Positions 31,135-46,335 of a DNA stretch of 64,000 nucleotides are shown here, piece after piece. Each line of letters opens with the position of its first letter. Within the stretch, counting starts at the first letter, position 1. A model generated the notes under the pieces. That model was not told the origin of the DNA. It ran no database searches and saw only the letters and a list, made by a program, of their open reading frames with translations. The DNA comes from Branchiostoma floridae (lineage: Eukaryota > Chordata > Leptocardii > Amphioxiformes > Branchiostomatidae), in contig NC_049983.1 of NCBI RefSeq assembly GCF_000003815.2, positions 10,731,482 to 10,795,481 on the forward strand, written 5' to 3'. Both the position numbers and the translations under genes were made by a program.

Positions 31135-34017
31135 ATGCCTATGACAGAAGCGATGACCAGGGACAACATACACGAACAGCTCCCCAAGAGAGACAGAATG
31201 CAGCTCTACAATTTCGTGGGCAGGGACATTATCCTGTGGGAGAGGAACATTGGAGACGATGGGGACGAGATTGGCAAGAGGGTTTGGCCCTCGGTCAGTA
31301 AGGATAGATTCTGGCGACAGTCAATGCCAGCTTATTATTATCATTATTATTATTGACAATTAACAGCTACAACAAAAGGTTAACGCATACATGTTAAATT
31401 TTTACTGAGCAGAAAAAAGTGTTAAAGCTTATCGAACGAAGTATATAGCTGCTGACAGAAAAATTAGTGACAACCGTATCTGATGCTTCAGAAGAGCTTT
31501 TGTGTGTGTGATTTTGTTGTAATGGCTTGATAACAGAGAACCCTTTGAAATGTAAAAGCAAGCCACTGTAACATACACACTATATACATATGCATGAAAC
31601 AACACTATGTTTGTTAGAACTTCAAATGGATTGTTGACATTTTTAAAGACAGTTTTATTTTCGTCTAAAATGTCGCAACATCTAAGCCATGCAAGCCACG
31701 CTAGCAAGGGCTAATCATAGAAATAAGAAACTTGCTAGCTATGTGTAACGTTATGTCTCTATTGTTCGTGAATCAACGTTGGCAACCGTTAAGTTGGTTA
31801 GTAAACTTTTGCATACAAAAAAAAAGCTTATTTTAAAATGCGGCCATAAAAATGAAACCTTCAGATAATCAGATTTTCGTAAAATATTTAGCATATGACG
31901 ATTATCACAATGACCGGACCAGACCAACCCAAACCGGTTGTAAGACGTGTTGACGTGTTTGGCCACATGGACAGTACGGACCACTCAGCACGTAAATGAG
32001 ATGCACAGCATAACATGAATGCCCCAGATCTAAAACGTCGCTGACAAGACAATTCCTCTTGACCCTATAGTGACCTATAAGATAGAAAAACATCCTAGCT
32101 TTCTGAAATGTAATGTTAATATCGAAGACGTAGCAACATCTGAAAATCGCATGAATTTGCCCTCTCAATACATTGATTCCAACTCCCTACTACTGATCCA
32201 TTGTTAGAAATCACATGTAATTGAATAACACCTTCCAAAACGGGAATTATGAAGTCGTTCGTTCTCATTTCATTGAGGGAGGGGGTGATTTGTAGTTTTG
32301 TAATTTTACCGTGCCATTCTAACAGAACGTCTTCCTTTTCTCTTGGTTTCCTCTCTCTATGATACATGCGTCTGAAACTGGCCAATACGGTAGGCAGTGG
32401 ACCTTTGCCAATTCCTGCAGAATGGTGACTTTCCTATGCAAGATAAGAAAGTACTAGAGTTAGGATCCGGCATAGGACTGGTCGGTATAGTAGCCAGTCT
32501 TCTCGGTAAGTCGTCTTTTCAGATGTTCGAGGACATACTTTGCAAGGAACCCTGTGGCACATTGAAACCATGAGGAGCAATAAAGAAAAAGAATCATACA
32601 ATTGTAGCACTCAAAGGGAAAGAATTAAACGCATGGCAAATATGAATATCATATGATTTCAACAACAATAACGACTGGCTCAAAGCAGAGTCCATATGCA
32701 AAATGATGTTGGCTGGTTTACGTCATTTTCTGACCAAACAAAGGTGCTACAGGATTCTGACTCGTCATGTTATCATCTCCATGAATGGTATGTCTGTCCG
32801 TGTGTCTGTCTGTCTGTCTGTATATTTGTGTTTCCAGATATTTGTAGTCAGCATAACTCAATAACCTCTAAATTGATGACGATGATATTTGGTTTATGAG
32901 TAGGCGTTGGGAAGACGAAGGTCAAGGTCGATTTTGAGTCCCATATATGTGACCTTGTTACTGCAGCAGAACTTCCGTTTTTTGTATATTTTGACCTGGA
33001 CGTGCCATGGAGTTGATTTTTTTGTACTTATTTTGGTGGCAGATAGCTTGTGATGTAAGAAAGAAGTGGCGTATGTTTGGGTCCCCTAACAGCTTGCTCT
33101 GGAACTGCAGCCTGAGCATTTTTGTCAAAATCTTACCAGGGGAATAACTGAACAAAGGAACGACGGATTTCAGTGATATTTACTATGCAGATAGCTTAGA
33201 CAGAGATGTACACAATGAATCGCAAATTATGCAAAATGCATATTGTTCTAATAACATAACTTCATAGCCACTTACAGAAACACCTTGATGCCATACGTCT
33301 GACCATCATCATCATCAACATATCCATCATCATACGTCATCGCACACAGCTCCATCGTCTTATCCATCATCATGATCAGCGGCATCGTGGTTTTTGTGGT
33401 GAATGATTTCTTTGTTACAGTTACTGACATGGTTTATTTTGGCCACGCCACAGGGGCGGACGTGACGCTCACCGATCTGCCCAACATTGTCGGCAATATG
33501 GAGGAAAACGTCCGTGCAAACACAAGGGAAGGTTGCAAGTATCCACCAAAGGTAAATTGTGCCAAAAGATTGTTGCATGTCAACATGATATATTATTAGA
33601 AAGAGCGTATGCGCCTATGACTAACTGTGTATCAACAAACGTAAAGGTTTCTTACATAACTCGTCCTAATACACTCCTTTTGTACAGGTGCGTCCCCTAG
33701 TGTGGGGGAGGAACTTGAACAGTATCAAAGGACCGAAAGAAAGCTTCCACTACGATTACGTCATCGGTACTGACGTCATCTACATAGAGGAAACCTTCCA
33801 TGACCTCAGCGTGACATTGAGGCACTTCTGTGACCCGCGAACCACGGTACTACTGGGCTGTCACTTCCGGGTCAGAAACCGTGACCTTAGGTTCATCGAA
33901 CTCTTCAAGAAAGACTTTGATATTGTGAGGGAACACAAGATCCCGGGGCAGGGCGTCAACAAGGTTTTGTTTGAGGCTAGAATGAAAGGTTGGGGTGACA
34001 TCGATGTCCAAACTTAA
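31135..34017 (+). CDS. METTL21-like protein methyltransferase, copy 1
   Basis: A class I (seven-beta-strand) SAM-dependent methyltransferase of the METTL21/MTF16 group, which methylates lysines of chaperones and elongation factors; the substrate here is unknown. Exons: 31135-31293, 32394-32505, 33454-33551, 33688-34017, with phases 0, 1, 0, giving 232 aa. Seen: GRDIILWE and a WPS junction near residue 53; SAM-binding motif I ELGSGIGLVG at 75-84; [11 protein letters not shown] around the second beta strand; PLVWGRNL at 126-133; and the family DxxY motif DVIY at 152-155. The start is the first ATG of exon 1, with another two codons on. It is the most diverged copy of three (AVDLCQFLQ where the others have GxAFAE). 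A 3' AATAAA lies at 34534-34539. Confidence 0.88.
32786..32980 (+). repeat. dispersed repeat copy in methyltransferase copy 1, intron 2
   Basis: A TCTGTCTG run, CAGCATAACTCAATAACCTC, GGAAGACGAAGGTCAAGG and ACTGCAGCAGAACTTCCG, in the same order as the copy at 16821. Confidence 0.75.
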
Positions 34018-35600
34018 AATCACAGAGCCATAATTAATGTACGTTTTCCAAAGTGAGAGCAACGCTGAATTTCTTTTTCTTTTACATATGAAAATCTCTA
34101 TGCAATTTTCTATGATATTTGGATCGTTGATATGATAAGTTCATAAAATATCATTCACATTTGTCTCGCAATTACTGACCGCGGCGTTGATAGACTTAAG
34201 TGACTATCCACAAATGTATATAACTTTGGTCAGTCTGCCAGCTATATATGGTCATGTTTGTCATATATGCGCAAATTTCAAAAGGACAATGTCATGTTTA
34301 AGAAGCTTTAAGCAATGCCAGTAGACCAGTGCAGTATCCTTTCATAAGGCGATTTGGGATATGGGGGATATGCACTAGATGTTCAGATATGGCGTTGGTA
34401 CTTAGTGACATGTTATGCCCCCATGCGGGTGCTGAAAGAACTATAACTGCAGTTGACCTCCCATCAGTAGAGTCCATTCCAAGACACCATGAGGGTTTTT
34501 ATGTGATATTTATAATTAGTCTGAATTATTTTGAATAAAAGAATATCTGAGCCACAATAATTAAATTATTTTCAAAAAATTGACTAAGAAAATACTCATT
34601 TATTTGAATTTCATTGAATATTTTAGAAAGATTTTGAAAGTAACTGTACAAAAATATCTTTATTTAGAATAATTGTGAAACCTCTCTGTGATTATTTCAC
34701 ATTTACAAGTATTTACAAAAAATGGTAAACCTGGCCAAATGGTAAAATTAGTTTATTGCCCCCATAAAAGTAAACCCTATTGTTGCATCTGTATATTTTT
34801 AGATTTCACTGCTGGGCACTGGTGGATCCTTTGTGGTGGGCGATTGTTGCATGGCACCCAACCATACTTTGCAAGGATGTGTTAATTGTTATCTTCCCAG
34901 CCCACCGAACCATTTACAAAAAAATGGTAGAAAATGGTAAATAATGGTAGAATGCTGTTATCATTATTTAGAAACCATTAGAAGTATCCAATTCCACACC
35001 ATGAATATTTCTAAAGTTTTACAGGACCAGGGAAATATTTATAAAGTTGAAACAGTGTTAAAAATATTTCTGAAGTATCAAATGTCCTAGACATATAATC
35101 ACAAAACTTTAAAATCAATTCTAAACAATGGCAACAAACATCCGCACGGTGTCTTGGAATGGACTCTATTTGATAAATAAATAGTTCATGGCAGCATAAA
35201 GCCCACTGGAATGTTCCAAGGCAACCATTCAAATCCTCTCAAGGACGACATGAGTACTAGTATTTTAATAGTCCTCAGAATAGTCGACCATATTTTGTAA
35301 CGCATCATTCATGCATGCATAAACATATATATAATTTTTATACAATTATACAATAGGAGAATATGATTCTTGTGTAGGTTGACATTGTATGTATTTCATG
35401 TATCTGTCATTTATTCTTTTATTGTACCTTCGACTGTTTATATGTGTAACTAGCGGACATAAGCCACTGTCATGTACTTGTGAATGAGTTTGTGTAATAT
35501 TTGAATAACTACTACAATATATTCTCTTCGATTTCTTTGAATGTTATTTTATACATTAGACGTAGACAGCAGAGAATAGCTGGTAATGGTTGGCATATTT
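34018..35600. other. AT-rich spacer with a distant inverted pair
   Basis: A 20-base sequence, AGAGTCCATTCCAAGACACC (about 34471), recurs inverted near 35147-35168. The part between holds several AATGGTA repeats but no frame. Possibly a diverged fold-back element. Confidence 0.4.
34534..34539 (+). promoter_or_regulatory. candidate polyadenylation signal, methyltransferase copy 1
   Basis: AATAAA about 520 bases after the stop of the first METTL21-like gene. The region is AT-rich, so a chance occurrence is possible. Confidence 0.3.
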
Positions 35601-35915
35601 TCTGTAAGAACAAGGAGAATACAGTAGCTAGTATAGTGTCTATAATAACAATGGGAATAGCTAGTATGGTGTCTATAAGAACAATGAGAATAGCTAGTAT
35701 AGTGTCTATAACAACAGGGAGAATAGGTAGTATAGTGTCTATATCATAAAACAATGAAGGAGAACAGCTAGTATTGTGTCTATAAAAACAATGAGGATAG
35801 CTAGTATTAGTACTAGTATAGTGTCTAAAAGGACAAGAAGAATAAGTAAAGTGTAAGTGTCTATAATGGCAACGAGAATAAATAGTATAATAAAAACAAG
35901 AAGAATTGCTATGAT
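35600..35915 (+). repeat. minisatellite, about 33-36 bp units
   Basis: About eight diverged units built on AATAGCTAGTATAGTGTCTA-TAACAACAATGAG. It translates to Ile/Ser-rich pseudo-protein in several frames, which I do not regard as coding. Confidence 0.9.
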
Positions 35916-36301
35916 AGTTTAAATAAGCCACGGCATTAGCGGACAACCGATTTCAATAAGTTCTATATTGAGTACATATAATGCAGGCCCCTCACCGCAA
36001 AGCGTCATCAATGCAGAGTAAGTCCGGTAAAAATATTTGGGGACTATTCCCCATCAGCCCTCACGCCATGACGTCATTCTCCGCTAGTACGGAAATACTA
36101 CCCTTCCGCACGTCAATCTCCTGACATACTGACGCACTGAAGTAAACATTTTATCGCTTATTGTAACAGGTTAAAAATACACGTACAGATCATGTTACCA
36201 TCCTGTCAGCCGGCCTGAGATGTCCACACCATCTGCACCGAAGCTGTAGAGACGCAAGGCCGTCCAAGATAGATCAAATTGCAGGAGACAGTCCAGCAAA
36301 C

Positions 36302-38746
36302 ATGGATGACCTGCTAACTGAACTTCTGGAGCTGAATTCTAAACCGGTATCGTATGCAGAAAGACTGGTGCGTAGCTTTGCAATTTTGGTTCACTTCTGA
36401 GAGGATTCTGTACATGATAACGAGATGTTTATATCTTGTTTTATTTGACGTTATGAACCATAAAACGTGAAAAGAAATATTCATGTTGTAGATACTCAAA
36501 ATAACCGGATTAAGAAAAAGCCCGTCACTTACTAGTATCCCGAAAAAATTGTAAAAGGGCTTGGAAATAAACCCAAGTATTTTGAATGTCAAGTAGAACT
36601 GTAAGATACTATCTCCAAATGAACGATATATTATAATGTATGCACGCTCTGTACTGAGTCGGTTGACTGTTTACACATGTCAAAGTCACTGATGTGCCAG
36701 CACGTATACGTTAAGAATAGCTGCTATATCAGATATCGCTGTCCCTGGGAGGATACCAGATCCACTGGACAAGATAGCTGACAGAAAATAGAACTAAAAG
36801 GCTACAGCAAATCTGCACTCGCCAAAATAAGATACCAATATCCGGGGACAACATGCAATGCTATATTGAAAATGTTATCTAGTACATTATCTCTGACGTA
36901 GGTTCAACTATCCGCTGGCCATATAGACACAGCCCGAAATAAATAACGGACGGGTCCTTGACCCAGATCTATTCTCGCCTTCACGATCAAGATACAATAT
37001 TGTGTCACGGTGTTGGCTTGCGCAAAGTGAAATAGTGGACCATGCCAAAACGCTGTAACAGTTTCAGTTGAGTAGACTAAAATCGTTGGCCAGGAAGTAA
37101 TTGTAGAATTCCAGTTTGGGCCACTCTTCATCTGGAGGACATTCATCTAAATTTTACTATTCGTGAATTGTCCTGTGTTCTGCATAGTTGACAATAACCC
37201 TCTGTTCCATCATTGACTTTATAAACACACTTTTTTGTTCGGATGAAAAGGGTTAGAAATAAGATTATATATTACAAGGCTCCAAATATAGCTGCCATTG
37301 ACATTAGCTCATTAGCGCATGGTGTGGAGGCGTGAACAACTGACTGACTGCTCAAAAGAAATTGAAAGTAAACTTCAACATTGTACATGACTTTCATCAT
37401 TATTTGCCCTTGAGGTTTTTCTAAAACGCGATATAGATTTAAAAAAAGACTTCGTATTTAAGCAAAATGCAGAAAGACGACGTCAAGGTCAGCATGTAGG
37501 AATTCCCAACGCCATTGTTGCACCTGTTCCAAACCCCGAGAACTTGACATAAGACAAGTGCAATACTTAATTGTCAGGGCAGTGTAACGTTATAGAGGAT
37601 GCACAAAACGTATAAAAGACTACGCATACATGTACAGTATCGACATTTTGTATTGCAAATCTTGTCGCGTATCTTGAAAATACTGGGATAACTAAAATCA
37701 TGTATTTAGTGTCAGGATGCATTCAAAGGTCAGAGGTCGTGGATCCAGCAAGTATTCTATAGTAGTGTACATTTCTTGCAAACACAACACAACATAACAT
37801 AACATAACAACACATAACATAACATAGCATAGCATACACCTTACGAAAAAGTAGATTCGTGAAAACGCTGTTAATGAACTGTATCCAAATTATTTTTCAT
37901 AGGAGAAAGCCCGTGACATGATGCGGACCCGGCGGCGAAGACAGGTGTTCCAGCTGCTGGGGAGGGAGATCGCCATCTGGGAGAGTGATGTGGGGGAGGA
38001 GACGGACCTGGCGATAGGGAAGCGCCTCTGGCCCGGGGTAATATAACATGCACCGCATGCAATCAAACAGTGTGGAACGGCATAGAAGCTCATCTTTGTT
38101 CTTGGTAATCATAGTACTAATCATAGTACAGTGCCAAACTTTCTTCCAACACAAAAGTATACACGGGCCAAATTTTCAACGACCACTGTCGCCCTCTTCG
38201 GGATCAATATTGATGACCTTTTACTTCCGAAATTATACTCGCAAGAGTTACAGACATGTGATTTTATTAACACGTGATCTGGCGGATACGTGACACAAGC
38301 ATTTGGTCAAGCGTGCCAGGAAGTTTATAACGCCCACCTAAAGTAGGACTGTGGAACGACATTTTTTTTGTTTTAGAGTTTCATAATAATGAATAGAAAA
38401 CAATAATAAAACTGTAATACAAAATTAACACGAATTGCGCAATTCTCGTAGTTCTCCAAACTGGTGTTAGTTTAATAGATAGTTTAAATGTTTCTATGAT
38501 GCCGGTACCTGGGTCGATTCCTTTGTTTTGCAATTGTCCTTTCCAATCAGGGAGTGGCGTTTGCTGAGTTTCTGGAGTCCGAGAATTTCAACATGACGTT
38601 TGAAGACAAGAAAGTGATCGAGCTGGGAGCGGGGACAGGACTCGTGGGCATTGCCTTAAGCTTTCTAGGTATGGAAAATACGTTATTTATACACGTTATT
38701 ATGCCGTCACCTCATGTCTTTGTTTGCGTGATTAGTTTATTTATTA

Positions 38747-38830
<84 letters not shown>

Positions 38831-38839
38831 CGCGCGCGT

Positions 38840-38884
<45 letters not shown>

Positions 38885-40119
38885 CGTGCGTGTGTGTGCG
38901 CGCTCGCGTGTGTGCGTGCGCGTGCGTGCGTGGGTGTGTTTGTGTGTAGTGCGCGTGTGCGTGTGCGTGCGTGTACGTATGAATGTACACGCATGTTTGT
39001 CTGTGTAAGCTCTCTCTTCTGTCTCTGTACATGGCACTATGTAAGGTTACAAGAGAGAGTAACAAATGTATACTGGTTTTTGAATGCCGCTCTTGCTATG
39101 AGCATGCGTTAAATATGACAGTTCAGTAATAACAGTTGTTCTTTTATTATTTGCAAATGTTAATGCCATAGGAGCTGACGTGACCCTGACTGACCTACCT
39201 GACATCATTTCCTACACGGAAGAGAACGTGTTAATGAATACCATGAACGACAACACACCATTGTGTAGATATACTCCACAGGTGACGCTAGTCTTGATTG
39301 CTCTTATTAGGGAGGTACAAAATGAACACCTCATATATACCCGTTACCAGATAACTCTTTTTAATGTGTATGGAGTTACATATTAACGCCGTGAAAATGT
39401 TTCCAGCAATATTCATAGTTTCCAGTCGTTCCCAGTCGACAATAGTAAATGTAGGCACTTTACACGGCCTTCCTCACTTCACCCATGTGTAAAAATGGGT
39501 ACCAGGCTTTAGTATGGGAGGTAGAGTATACCTTTACCCTCTGTCTGTACTTCGTAAAATAAGTTACTAAAATTTGAGTGCAGTATCACATTGAGCTCGT
39601 CTGTCCGAAAGCAGATACATAAAGAGTCCATGTCAGGAGACTAACGACTTGTTCTCATGATATATGAAATACATCAAATCCCTCAACTGTTAACTTTGTA
39701 TTTGGAAAACATGTAGGTATAGGGGATTGAAGAGGCTCGTTAACACTTTATGCTACTAAATGGAATCAAGAGCCGATTCTGTTCTTTACATGTTGTGCGT
39801 CTTTCTCTAGGTGCGCCCTCTAACGTGGGGCCAGGACCTTGCAGAATACCCAAGGAACAATCCACGATATGACTACGTCATCGGAATGGAGTGTGTGTAC
39901 ATCGAGCCCGTTTTTAATGACCTCATCGCCACCATCAAACACCTGAGTAGCGAGGACACCGTTATTCTCATTGGATACCATGTAAGGATCAAGGCACGGG
40001 AGGAGAAGTTTAGAAAACTGTTTTTCGACAATTTCAATGTACTAGGTGAATTTGCTGTGAAGGGTCCAGCGTTCACGGTGCTAATGGCCAGAGCTCTACC
40101 CGGGGAAAACACTTCGTGA
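36302..40119 (+). CDS. METTL21-like protein methyltransferase, copy 2
   Basis: Paralogue of the gene at 31135. Exons: 36302-36367 (22 codons, [14 protein letters not shown]-), 37903-38037, 38551-38668, 39172-39281, 39811-40119, giving 245 aa. The short first exon is supported by an ATG, an in-frame phase-0 donor CTG|gtgcgt and a perfect frame join to GAG AAA GCC; an internal Met in the second exon is the alternative start. Seen: [21 protein letters not shown]; motif [11 protein letters not shown] at 91-100; [19 protein letters not shown] at 146-153; and ECVY at 170-173, the (D/E)xxY motif of the family. The C-terminal half follows METTL21A in pattern ([22 protein letters not shown]). Substrate unknown. 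Confidence 0.87.
37784..37845 (+). repeat. AACAT/AACAC microsatellite
   Basis: Imperfect 5-base repeat (AACATAACATAACATAAC and variants) shortly before the second exon of methyltransferase copy 2. Confidence 0.85.
38748..38975 (+). repeat. (TTAG)n followed by GT/GC alternating tract
   Basis: About 20 perfect TTAG units (38748-38830) run into CGCGCG, (TG)n and mixed GTGCGTGCG sequence. Purine-pyrimidine alternation of this kind can adopt Z-DNA. It lies in an intron of methyltransferase copy 2. Confidence 0.95.
39451..39610 (+). mobile_element. 5'-truncated SINE (family 2)
   Basis: TTACACGGCCTTCCTCACTT, CACCCATGTGTAAAAATGGG, TCTGTCTGTACTT and TTGAGTGCAGT match the 3' part of the SINE at 25917; the tRNA-like head is missing. 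Confidence 0.7.
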
Positions 40120-40319
40120 CGCATTCGTATTCGTCCAAGATTTGACGTGGCGTTACTTGATGGCATTGGTATAATACTTGTCTACGAGGGCTACATATTC
40201 GGTATCTATCCGATCAACTTATGTTGATCTTACAAGTATCGTCTAGTAATAATAATGTGTCTGAGTCTGATGAATGATCAGGTGTCGTATACTTCTCACC
40301 CCAACGTCTGTATTTGGTA

Positions 40320-40935
40320 TTGTACATAGCAACTTTAATTTTGATCGATATCTCTGAAAATTTTGACGGTATCGTATGGATCAGTACTTGGCAACTGTAT
40401 CGGTTAAATGTTACTTTTGATGGTTCTACATAATGAAAAATGTAAACAGAATAAAAAAAGCTTTTAAAAGACTAAGTATTTACTTCAATGATAGGTAGAT
40501 GTGTTTGCTTTTGTTTTATCATTCGCGCGTTTATGTTTGTTAGAAAAAGGGCACTGTTGGTCCCGTCTGCCATTGAACTTGAGTACGTGACGGTTTCTAA
40601 ATAACAGCGATAGGCAGCCCAACCTTCTTCTATATATTTCCATCTGTCTCGCCCTTGGTCGACGTGATACTCTGTACGTCCATAGTGGTAAAACATCCCG
40701 CCCTCTTCACAATTTGTGACACCATTCCAAGAAAACGCGAAACAAGATACCAATATCGTCTGCCACCACGTAACAAACCTTCTCACCTAATATCCATGTT
40801 TGGCGTTAGACTTCGCAACATTGGATCTGGATGATATTTCTGGACATTTTCGATGGTATCGTGTAGTACAGTACTTGGCAAATACAGCGGTTGCGGAACG
40901 GTCCACATAAAGATGAAAATAGCTCATAATAAACA
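40320..40935 (+). repeat. duplicated 3'-flank of methyltransferase copy 2
   Basis: About 40335-40440 (ATATCTCTGAAAATTTTGAC, GGTATCGTATGG, CAGTACTTGGCAA) is repeated at about 40825-40920 (ATATTTCTGGACATTTTCGA, GGTATCGTGTAG, CAGTACTTGGCAA). The first copy lies just before the candidate poly(A) signal of copy 2; the second has no gene before it. Confidence 0.6.
40450..40455 (+). promoter_or_regulatory. candidate polyadenylation signal, methyltransferase copy 2
   Basis: AATAAA about 330 bases after the stop codon of the second METTL21-like gene, a usual 3' UTR length. Confidence 0.4.
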
Positions 40936-41225
40936 TTAACGATCAAACAGTATTCTTCATATTCTGGATGCCCACAGAGGTCTATTTGTAATGCATGAAT
41001 TTGACCATGACTATTATGTCAACAGTAATTTGATCTAGATTGAAGGGGAAGAGAATGTCCGAAATCACTACCAGTTGGCACACGCGGAATTTCTACTTGA
41101 CCAGTCTAGACCAGTTCACACTAGCTGGTGATTTTTTTTTAAATCCGTGTGGTCCTACAGCCGTTTGAAAGCTCCATTCATTTCACCGTGTACTAGCACG
41201 AGGCAAGAGATAGCACCTGGAAGAA

Positions 41226-44146
<2,921 letters not shown>

Positions 44147-45396
44147 TGCTAAATTATTCATTTCTACGTCATCGGCTGTAACGCGAGACTTCAGCTATAG
44201 AAAATTAAAATGCAGTTGCAGTTTCATGTTTCATGTGTGCGTTTATGTACATCGCAAATAGAATTCCGGACATTTTACAGCAATATACAAATATCCGGGT
44301 GAGAAAATGCATACAGACAGCTGTATAGAATGATGAAAATTAAGATGTATAAGTTGAATTACAGTTGACTGAATCCTGAGTATTTTCAAAGTCTGTTTGC
44401 TGTAGCAATTATAAATATTAATCACAATAAATATATCCAGAATATAATGAGAGTTGTACACATGTATATATGGATCCGTAACTCGGCACCTGCATTAATT
44501 ATTTAGAGGCCTGTCGTTCTATTGGTACCGACCAGGTAAGGTCATCGAATTGTTCCCAGACACATTGTAGACAGATGACACGTCAGCTGACTATCAGTTT
44601 GTGGGGTGTAGGTTGCGGTGGAGCACAAACAACCTTGGGGGACGACGGATTGCAGACGTTCGACTACTGATCCTGTTTAGTTTAGACAGGTAGGAATACA
44701 GATAACGTTACATACAAATGAACCGTTTCGTGCGTTTTGGAGTGGGTAGAAATACAGATGCATACAAATAGACAAATTTCGTGCGTTTCTGAGTGGGTAG
44801 TGTCTGTCACATACAACTATATGTAGATAAGCTCGCCTTTGTTCATAGTGTATCTGGGGACAGTTCAGGTGACAATGCTAGGGATGTCACCAGATACTAG
44901 CTTTTGTATCTATAAGAATAGATGCAATTAGACAAAGCATTACTCACAAGGTTTACAAAGGTTTTCACTTAAAGCTGGCTGTTATTGCTTTCCTAAGCAT
45001 GCTTAATGTGGAAATTCGCATGGAAGATCGTGTAATTTGATTATATGGGATGTCAAATTTGTATGCTGTCACCATCTTGTTCTGGGTGGACGTCAATTCT
45101 AACATCCATAGTGCATGATTATGAGAAAATATTGTGTCTAGTTTAAAAGCGTGTTGTTTACAAGGACTATGGCGACAATAGTGTCTCTGCTTACATGAAG
45201 TATTTGTCAATGGTATGCGCAGAAAACTACCTATGAAAAATTTAGTGTAGATCGCGTGCTTTATATCTGCAGAACGAGATCATATTTACCGGCGTGTAGC
45301 TTGTATTGGGCACGACAATAATAACTACGTTGTACACAAACCGTGGAGGGGGACACGACATAGGCAGCTACTAGATAGCTGTTACCAACCTGCACG
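44147..45396. other. spacer before the A/B cassette
   Basis: No exon recognised. A short duplication (AGTGGGTAGAAATACAGATG at about 44742, and a diverged GGTAGGAATACAGATAACG before it) is visible. Confidence 0.45.
44426..44431 (+). promoter_or_regulatory. candidate polyadenylation signal, methyltransferase copy 3
   Basis: AATAAA about 280 bases after the stop of the third methyltransferase; an ATTAAA also lies nearer the stop. Confidence 0.35.
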
Positions 45397-45702
45397 ATGG
45401 CCAACATACTTGCAGAAGACATTTCGTCCCACTACGGCAGCCAGGTTATCATGATAGTAGGTGCGTTGACCTCAGGTTTGATGATACAGATGTTTCCTCT
45501 AAACCTGCTCCCGTATGTCATAGGAGCTGCACTGGTCCTTCTTGGCGCCATCATCTTCTTCAGGAGGACCGTTTTGTACCAGGGTTTCCACAACGACGAC
45601 GAGGAAGAAGACACGCCTTACGTTAACGACAAGAAGATCATGGAAGCCCTACCATCCTGTCAAACGATTGAGCAAGCAGCGGTAGAAGACACTGAACAGT
45701 GA
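45397..45702 (+). CDS. small two-helix membrane protein A1 (unknown family)
   Basis: An unrecognised 101-aa protein read as one exon. After a 16-residue polar start come two hydrophobic helices, about residues 17-33 (VIMIVGALTSGLM) and 37-55 (LLPYVIGAALVLLGAIIFF), with a very short turn. An RR pair, YQGFHNDDEEEDT and a polar tail follow. The RR suggests a cytosolic C-terminus (positive-inside rule). Its relative is A2 at about 47446-47694, where the hairpin and the YQGF-NDDEEEDT tail recur. It lies 258 bases upstream of B1. The conservation between A1 and A2 is the main evidence that it is real. It could be an exon of a longer gene. Confidence 0.6.
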   Translation: MANILAEDISSHYGSQVIMIVGALTSGLMIQMFPLNLLPYVIGAALVLLGAIIFFRRTVLYQGFHNDDEEEDTPYVNDKKIMEALPSCQTIEQAAVEDTEQ

Positions 45703-45960
45703 CTTGATCAGAATACCTAGAAACACTGACTAGTGATTGTTACAAACAGTTACTCACGGATATTTTACCAACCGAAGATGAGTTTTCCTTCTGATTTATG
45801 ATAAACTAATAATCATTATCGCATCATTCGATTTTCCCTCTTGGCATCTAGTAATACACAGAAGGAACAAACAGCGAGGTCATTTCAGAGTGTAAAAAAA
45901 TCATTTACTAGTGTAAAAAAATCATTTACTATTTCGTGTAATATATGAAGTAGACCCAAA

Positions 45961-46335
45961 ATGGCTTATATCAAATCTACATTTGTACTTGGTTCAATGG
46001 TTGTCGCCTCAACCATCATAGTGGGACTTTTCCTCACCACTCTTCCGTCAAAATCGGTAACTGTAATTATAAAAATCTTCTTGGCTACTGTGGGCCTTAC
46101 TGCACTCGTGTTTGTGGGTTTGATAATCGTGTCGGCATCGGCGATGCTACTGGATGAAAAGTTTTTGAAGAAAGACAAGGAGGGTCGAGTACAGGAAAAG
46201 AAAGAGGGAAAAGAAGAGGACCAAAAAGTGAATGAAGATGAGGAAGAGCAGCAAGACTTGGAAACTACGAATGACGATAAGGCCTTGGTGGTAGACAAAC
46301 ATGGTGTATGTGTCCCACCGAAAAAGGTGAATTAA
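45961..46335 (+). CDS. two-helix membrane protein with acidic tail, B1 (unknown family)
   Basis: An unrecognised 124-aa protein. Two hydrophobic helices lie at about residues 7-28 and 33-58, separated by LPSKS; a charged K/E-rich tail (about 65-105) follows. The last 19 residues run DKALVVDKHG-VCVPPKKVN. B2 at 48000 ends almost the same way (DKILVMDKHG-DFVATKKVN) and has the same LP-hinged hairpin, so the two are paralogues. The start ATG opens directly into the first helix. No enzyme motif is visible. Confidence 0.65.
   Translation: MAYIKSTFVLGSMVVASTIIVGLFLTTLPSKSVTVIIKIFLATVGLTALVFVGLIIVSASAMLLDEKFLKKDKEGRVQEKKEGKEEDQKVNEDEEEQQDLETTNDDKALVVDKHGVCVPPKKVN

Noticed and set aside
35512-35946. 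144-codon minus-strand ORF rich in Ile, Thr and Asp
   Set aside because: Entirely made of the 33-36 bp minisatellite; no start context or conservation.
38819-39112. Cys/Val/Arg- and His/Thr/Arg-rich ORFs
   Set aside because: Translation of the GT/GC simple repeat in an intron.
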